A DNA stretch of 7,087 nucleotides, from the NCBI GenBank assembly GCA_036834985.1, contig DAITMV010000162.1, positions 1 to 7,087 of the forward strand. The letters are read 5' to 3'. The notes under the pieces were generated by a model, which saw only the letters and a program-made list of their open reading frames with translations, made no database searches and had not been told where the DNA came from. Source of the stretch: DAITMV01 sp036834985 (GTDB taxonomy: Bacteria; Pseudomonadota; Gammaproteobacteria; Burkholderiales; Burkholderiaceae_B). Positions 4,810-7,087 of this stretch are shown in pieces (position 1 is the stretch's first letter; every line of letters begins with the position of its first letter). Both the position numbers and the translations under genes were made by a program.

Positions 4810-5301
4810 ATGATGGGCTTTACCGCCCTTGGCCAAGCCGCCCTTGGCCAAGGGATGACAAACCGAACAAACAGTCAAACCGTCAGCGCCACATCGACGG
4901 GCGCTGTCACTGTCAGAAAGTCTGTATCCTATACTGTGGCCGTGGCGTGTGCTGGCGCAGTGAGTGCGATCAAGTCCGTTGCGCACACAGTCGCTGTCGC
5001 GTGCGCGTCTGCTGTGACTGTCACAGCTCAACGGGCGTTTCTCGTGACCATCAGTGCAACGTGCGCTGGCGCTGTGACACTCAGGCGATCAACGGCGAAG
5101 ATTGTATCTGCGGCCTGCAACGGTGCCGTGACCATTCCGCGATCCATCGCGCACACCGTTTCCGTGACGTGCACCGGAACAGTCAGCGTCCTCAAGTCCA
5201 TTACGCACACCATATCCGCATCTTGTGTGAGTGCCGTCACCATTCTGCGTTCCTATCTCCCAGCCCCGCATTCGCGTAATCGCGGGTACATCATACAATA
5301 G
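4810..5301 (+). CDS. 18-residue Cys-repeat phage protein, function unknown
   Basis: The 163-aa protein starts at ATG 4810 (AAAGG at 4796-4800, nine bases away); ATG 4813 directly after it is an alternative. A short N-terminus (1-23, with TALGQAALGQG) leads to seven repeats of 18 residues: 24-41, 42-59, 60-77 (plus two extra residues, 78-79), 80-97, 98-115, 116-133 and 134-151. A basic tail, SRNRGYIIQ, closes it. The repeat form is T(V/I)(S/A)(A/V)xCxGAV(T/S)xx(K/R)Sxx(H). Cys occurs at the same place in repeats 2-7 (47, 65, 85, 103, 121, 139); repeat 1 has Ser29. Alternating small and hydrophobic residues suggest beta strands stacked as a solenoid, with the Cys forming a ladder (inference). 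Related Thr/Ala/Val/Ser repeat proteins occur in phage tail loci, but I know no assigned function. It lies among fibre-like genes, so a virion component is likely. Confidence 0.75.
   Translation: MMGFTALGQAALGQGMTNRTNSQTVSATSTGAVTVRKSVSYTVAVACAGAVSAIKSVAHTVAVACASAVTVTAQRAFLVTISATCAGAVTLRRSTAKIVSAACNGAVTIPRSIAHTVSVTCTGTVSVLKSITHTISASCVSAVTILRSYLPAPHSRNRGYIIQ
4823..4852. repeat. 15-bp perfect tandem repeat with nested palindromes
   Basis: CCGCCCTTGGCCAAG occurs twice without a gap (4823-4837 and 4838-4852). Each copy contains the 10-bp palindrome CTTGGCCAAG, and the second extends to a 14-bp one, CCCTTGGCCAAGGG (4841-4854). In frame it encodes TALGQAALGQG, so it is part of the coding sequence. 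Unit gain or loss would keep the frame (five codons). Confidence 0.75.
4879..5262 (+). repeat. seven 54-bp coding repeats (18 aa each, one with two extra codons)
   Basis: Repeat starts by codon: 4879, 4933, 4987, 5047, 5101, 5155 and 5209; the third is followed by two extra codons (5041-5046). The unit is conserved as protein (Cys at place 6, GAV at 8-10, Lys or Arg plus Ser near 14-15) but codons vary widely between copies. The array is therefore old or under protein-level selection, not a young microsatellite. It lacks spacers and is not a CRISPR. Confidence 0.8.
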
Positions 5302-5307
5302 GGCGCC

Positions 5308-6057
5308 ATGGCCAAAATTCTTGCAAATCTTGCGCGCATGACCACGGCCACGACTGGCACGGGCACCATCACGCTTGGGTCTGCGGCGACATCGGGTGGC
5401 GTGACATTCCTGTCATTCGCGGCAGCGGGTGTCGCGGATGGTGATACGGTCACGTATGCCATTGCCGACACAAACGCATCTGAGATTGGGCGCGGTGTCT
5501 ACACGGCGTCGGGAACGACGCTCACCAGAACGGTTCTGAAGTCCACCAACTCCAACGCTGCCATCAATCTGTCCGGCAATGCTCAGGTATTTATCACGGC
5601 GGCGGCCGAGGATCTTCCCGCTATTGCTGTCGGCAAAGCGCTGACAGTCTCCAATACGCTGACATTGGCGGGCACCGACAGTACGACAATGACGTTTCCG
5701 GGCACCAGTGCGAACGTGGTGACGGACAACAACACGGCAACCCTCGCCAAAGGGTTCACGGTCACGCCCTATAACGGGTCCACGGTGTCGAGCGGCACGT
5801 TCACGGTCACGCCAAGCAACAACAACTATCAGTATTACACGAACAACGGTGCGCACACACTTGCGGCGCCAAGTTCGGATTGTGCCGTGGATATTCTGGT
5901 CACAAATGGTGCTAGCGCCGGAGCCATTACATTCTCAGGGTTCACCGTCGGTAGTTCTACAGGATCAGCATTGACAACGACCAACACGAGCAAGTTTCTC
6001 ATCAGCGTTCGCCGCATCAATTCCATTTCGACCTACTCGATCTATGCCCTGCAATGA
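5308..6057 (+). CDS. two-part tail-fibre-like protein
   Basis: The 249-aa protein starts at ATG 5308, six bases after the previous stop; AGGG (5300-5303) is four bases upstream, a close but usable site. Residues 1-100 form a common phage fibre N-terminal module: TTATTGTGTITLG (12-24), FAAAGVADGDTVTYAIAD (37-54), GRGVYTASGTTLTRTVLKS (61-79) and a FITAAAEDLP end (95-104). Residues 108-147 form a repeat-like linker, LTVSNTLTLAGTDSTTMTF, typical of fibre shafts. Residues 149-249 form a C-terminal beta domain: GFTVTPYNGSTVSSGTFTVT, NNNYQYYTNNGAHTLAAPS and a FLISVRRINSISTYSIYALQ end. Both ends are, from memory, recurrent in phage proteins of unknown receptor. I infer a fibre or spike subunit. The stop overlaps the start of the glycine-rich gene (ATGA), so the two are probably translationally coupled and may act together. 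Confidence 0.82.
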   Translation: MAKILANLARMTTATTGTGTITLGSAATSGGVTFLSFAAAGVADGDTVTYAIADTNASEIGRGVYTASGTTLTRTVLKSTNSNAAINLSGNAQVFITAAAEDLPAIAVGKALTVSNTLTLAGTDSTTMTFPGTSANVVTDNNTATLAKGFTVTPYNGSTVSSGTFTVTPSNNNYQYYTNNGAHTLAAPSSDCAVDILVTNGASAGAITFSGFTVGSSTGSALTTTNTSKFLISVRRINSISTYSIYALQ

Positions 6058-7087
6058 TCATCCTCCCCGATAAAAACCAGATCCGAACCAAGGTTCTCCT
6101 GCCCGTCAAGGCATCGGAATGGCGCCAGCCGTCCCGGCGTATGCGGTTGTCCGGGCCAGAAAACATCACGCGATTCCGCCTCAGAGCCAGAACCAACGAT
6201 GGGCATGTGGTCTGGTGCGGGTGGTTCGATGACCGATCGGATGCAGATGCGTTCCTTTGGTCCATGGCCACTGGCAATCTGCGTTACGAGCGGGATTTGT
6301 GGCGGCTGCCCACGCCAGCATGGTCCACGGACATTGATGCCGATCTCACGTATGAGTTCGCCACCGTCTCCCTGTTAACCACCACAGGCACGAACAATTG
6401 GACCGTCCCGTCTGATTGGAACTCGACCACGAACACGATGGAGTTCATCGGAGGTGGTGGTGGCGGTGGTGCCGGTGGTGGCGGAGGTGGTGAATACCGT
6501 GTTCTGTCCAATCAGACATACACGGGTGGCAATACCATCAGCTACACCGTGGGTGCAGGTGGAACGGGAGGCACAAGCCGAGGTGGTGCTACAGGCACCA
6601 GCGGTGGCGCCACTACGATCAAGCAGAACAACAATTCGACCACGGCTGCATCTGCGACAGGTGGCACAGTCGGCTCCAGCGCGGTCAATGGTGCTGGCGG
6701 TGCTGGTGGGACGGGTGGATCAGGCGGTAGCGGGTCTGCGGGTGGCACAGGCGGTACTTCATCGGCTTTTGGTGCCGGTGGCGGCGGCGGGTCAGCAGGC
6801 CCCAGGGGTGCTGGCAAAAACGGCGGTGCGGGCTCTCAAAGCACTGATGGTGCTGGCGGTGGTGGTGGCGGGTCCAACAACGGCACGGCTGGTGGTGCCG
6901 GTGTAGGTGGAACGCCGGCTGGCGGTACAGGCGGCGTGAGTGGCGGCGGCGGTACGGGCGGTGCAGGTGGCGCAGGAGCCAACACGAACGGCGGTAACGG
7001 GTCCAGCGGCGGTGGCGGTGGTGGTGGCGGCGGTAAGGGTCAGGGCGGCACGGGCAGCCAAGACACAATCAGCGGGTGGAGCACGGC
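6054..7087 (+). CDS. glycine-rich tail adhesin-like protein, 3' end outside window
   Basis: ATG 6054 overlaps the stop of the previous gene (ATGA), and the frame stays open for 344 codons to the right edge. Residues 1-105 form a compact domain, MIILPDKNQIRTKVLLPVKA ... WCGWFDDRSDADAFLWSMATG ... LRYERDLWRLPTPAW ... LTYEFAT. This is a type I recall in front of tail or fibre proteins, perhaps attaching the protein to the virion. Residues 113-132 (NNWTVPSDWNSTTNTMEFIG) resemble the entry strand of the phage glycine-rich domain (Gly_rich_2-like). From 133 onward the sequence is about 45% Gly, with runs of seven, six and nine Gly around Ala, Thr, Ser and Asn. Such regions in phage adhesins (for example gp38 of T-even-like phage S16) pack as polyglycine-II helices with receptor-binding loops. 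The likeness is one of composition, not proven homology. The C-terminus, possibly with the receptor site, lies outside. Confidence 0.8.
   Translation, partial: MIILPDKNQIRTKVLLPVKASEWRQPSRRMRLSGPENITRFRLRARTNDGHVVWCGWFDDRSDADAFLWSMATGNLRYERDLWRLPTPAWSTDIDADLTYEFATVSLLTTTGTNNWTVPSDWNSTTNTMEFIGGGGGGGAGGGGGGEYRVLSNQTYTGGNTISYTVGAGGTGGTSRGGATGTSGGATTIKQNNNSTTAASATGGTVGSSAVNGAGGAGGTGGSGGSGSAGGTGGTSSAFGAGGGGGSAGPRGAGKNGGAGSQSTDGAGGGGGGSNNGTAGGAGVGGTPAGGTGGVSGGGGTGGAGGAGANTNGGNGSSGGGGGGGGGKGQGGTGSQDTISGWST
6450..6491 (+). repeat. GGN codon tract (seven Gly, Ala, six Gly)
   Basis: A run of GGA, GGT and GGC codons encodes residues 133-146 of the glycine-rich protein, broken only by one GCC. A similar tract lies at 7014-7040 (residues 321-329). 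Mixed third bases lower the slippage risk, yet in-frame length change between relatives is likely. Confidence 0.7.

Noticed and set aside
4393..5031. Antisense open frame of 212 aa, rich in Arg, Cys, Gly and Ser
   Set aside because: It is a shadow of the Thr-rich and Cys-repeat genes; its composition is explained by reading GC-rich Ala/Thr/Val codons backwards.
4879..5262. CRISPR-like array
   Set aside because: The 54-bp period is a protein repeat with no identical DNA repeat and no spacers.
5413..5856. Antisense open frame of 147 aa
   Set aside because: It lies wholly inside the 5308-6057 fibre-like gene, is Arg-rich, and has no ribosome binding site or neighbours on that strand.
6454..7068. 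Other-frame and antisense frames in the glycine-rich region (Val/Arg-rich on +, Pro- or His/Arg-rich on -)
   Set aside because: GGN codon repeats have few stops in any frame, so long open frames arise by composition alone. The true frame runs from ATG 6054 and continues the operon.
1..7087. Diversity-generating retroelement acting on a fibre gene
   Set aside because: I considered this because of the podovirus-like context, but found no reverse transcriptase and no pair of near-identical template and variable repeats. One could lie outside the window.

Overview
The window is a piece of a tailed double-stranded DNA phage genome, or of a prophage. It covers part of the late structural region, running from the end of a capsid-associated gene through the head-tail adaptor into a set of tail or fibre genes. 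All credible genes are on the + strand and tightly packed: gaps are 1 to 15 bases, there is one ATGA overlap, and the only larger gap is 85 bases (539-623). The adaptor resembles the phage SU10 adaptor family, which points to a podovirus-like particle. GC is mostly near 57-63% in the lines I counted. A proteobacterial host is plausible but cannot be established from this sequence. No tRNA, rRNA, CRISPR array, integrase, transposase or replication gene is visible.

Layout: (1) 3-311, C-terminal end of a beta-rich structural protein cut by the left edge. (2) 314-538, a small basic Gly/Lys-rich protein. (3) 539-623, an intergenic segment with a 14-bp palindrome and a strong 13-bp stem-loop. (4) 624-1223, an unrecognised 199-aa protein with a twin-arginine (Tat)-type signal peptide and partly lower GC, a candidate 'moron' (cargo gene) inside the virion gene cluster. 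(5) 1227-2231, a beta-rich virion protein with two internal repeat families. (6) 2240-2953, the head-tail adaptor, starting at TTG. (7) 2957-3697, a zinc-binding-like N-terminus joined to a beta-rich domain. (8) 3701-4228, a tail-fibre-like protein. (9) 4245-4409, a 54-aa ORF. (10) 4411-4797, a Thr-rich fibre-like protein. (11) 4810-5301, a protein built of seven 18-residue repeats, six with a Cys at the same place. (12) 5308-6057, a two-part fibre-like protein. (13) 6054-7087, a glycine-rich adhesin-like protein cut by the right edge.

How they may fit together: the adaptor joins portal to tail, and the beta-rich proteins before and after it probably decorate the head, collar or tail. The series of short fibre-like proteins followed by a glycine-rich protein looks like a receptor-binding apparatus split into several single-domain proteins. 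The Tat-signal protein does not fit virion assembly. If real, it would be exported to the host cell envelope, for example for superinfection exclusion or fitness, although that role is inference. The most unusual items are this protein with its flanking palindrome and hairpin, and the Cys-repeat protein.
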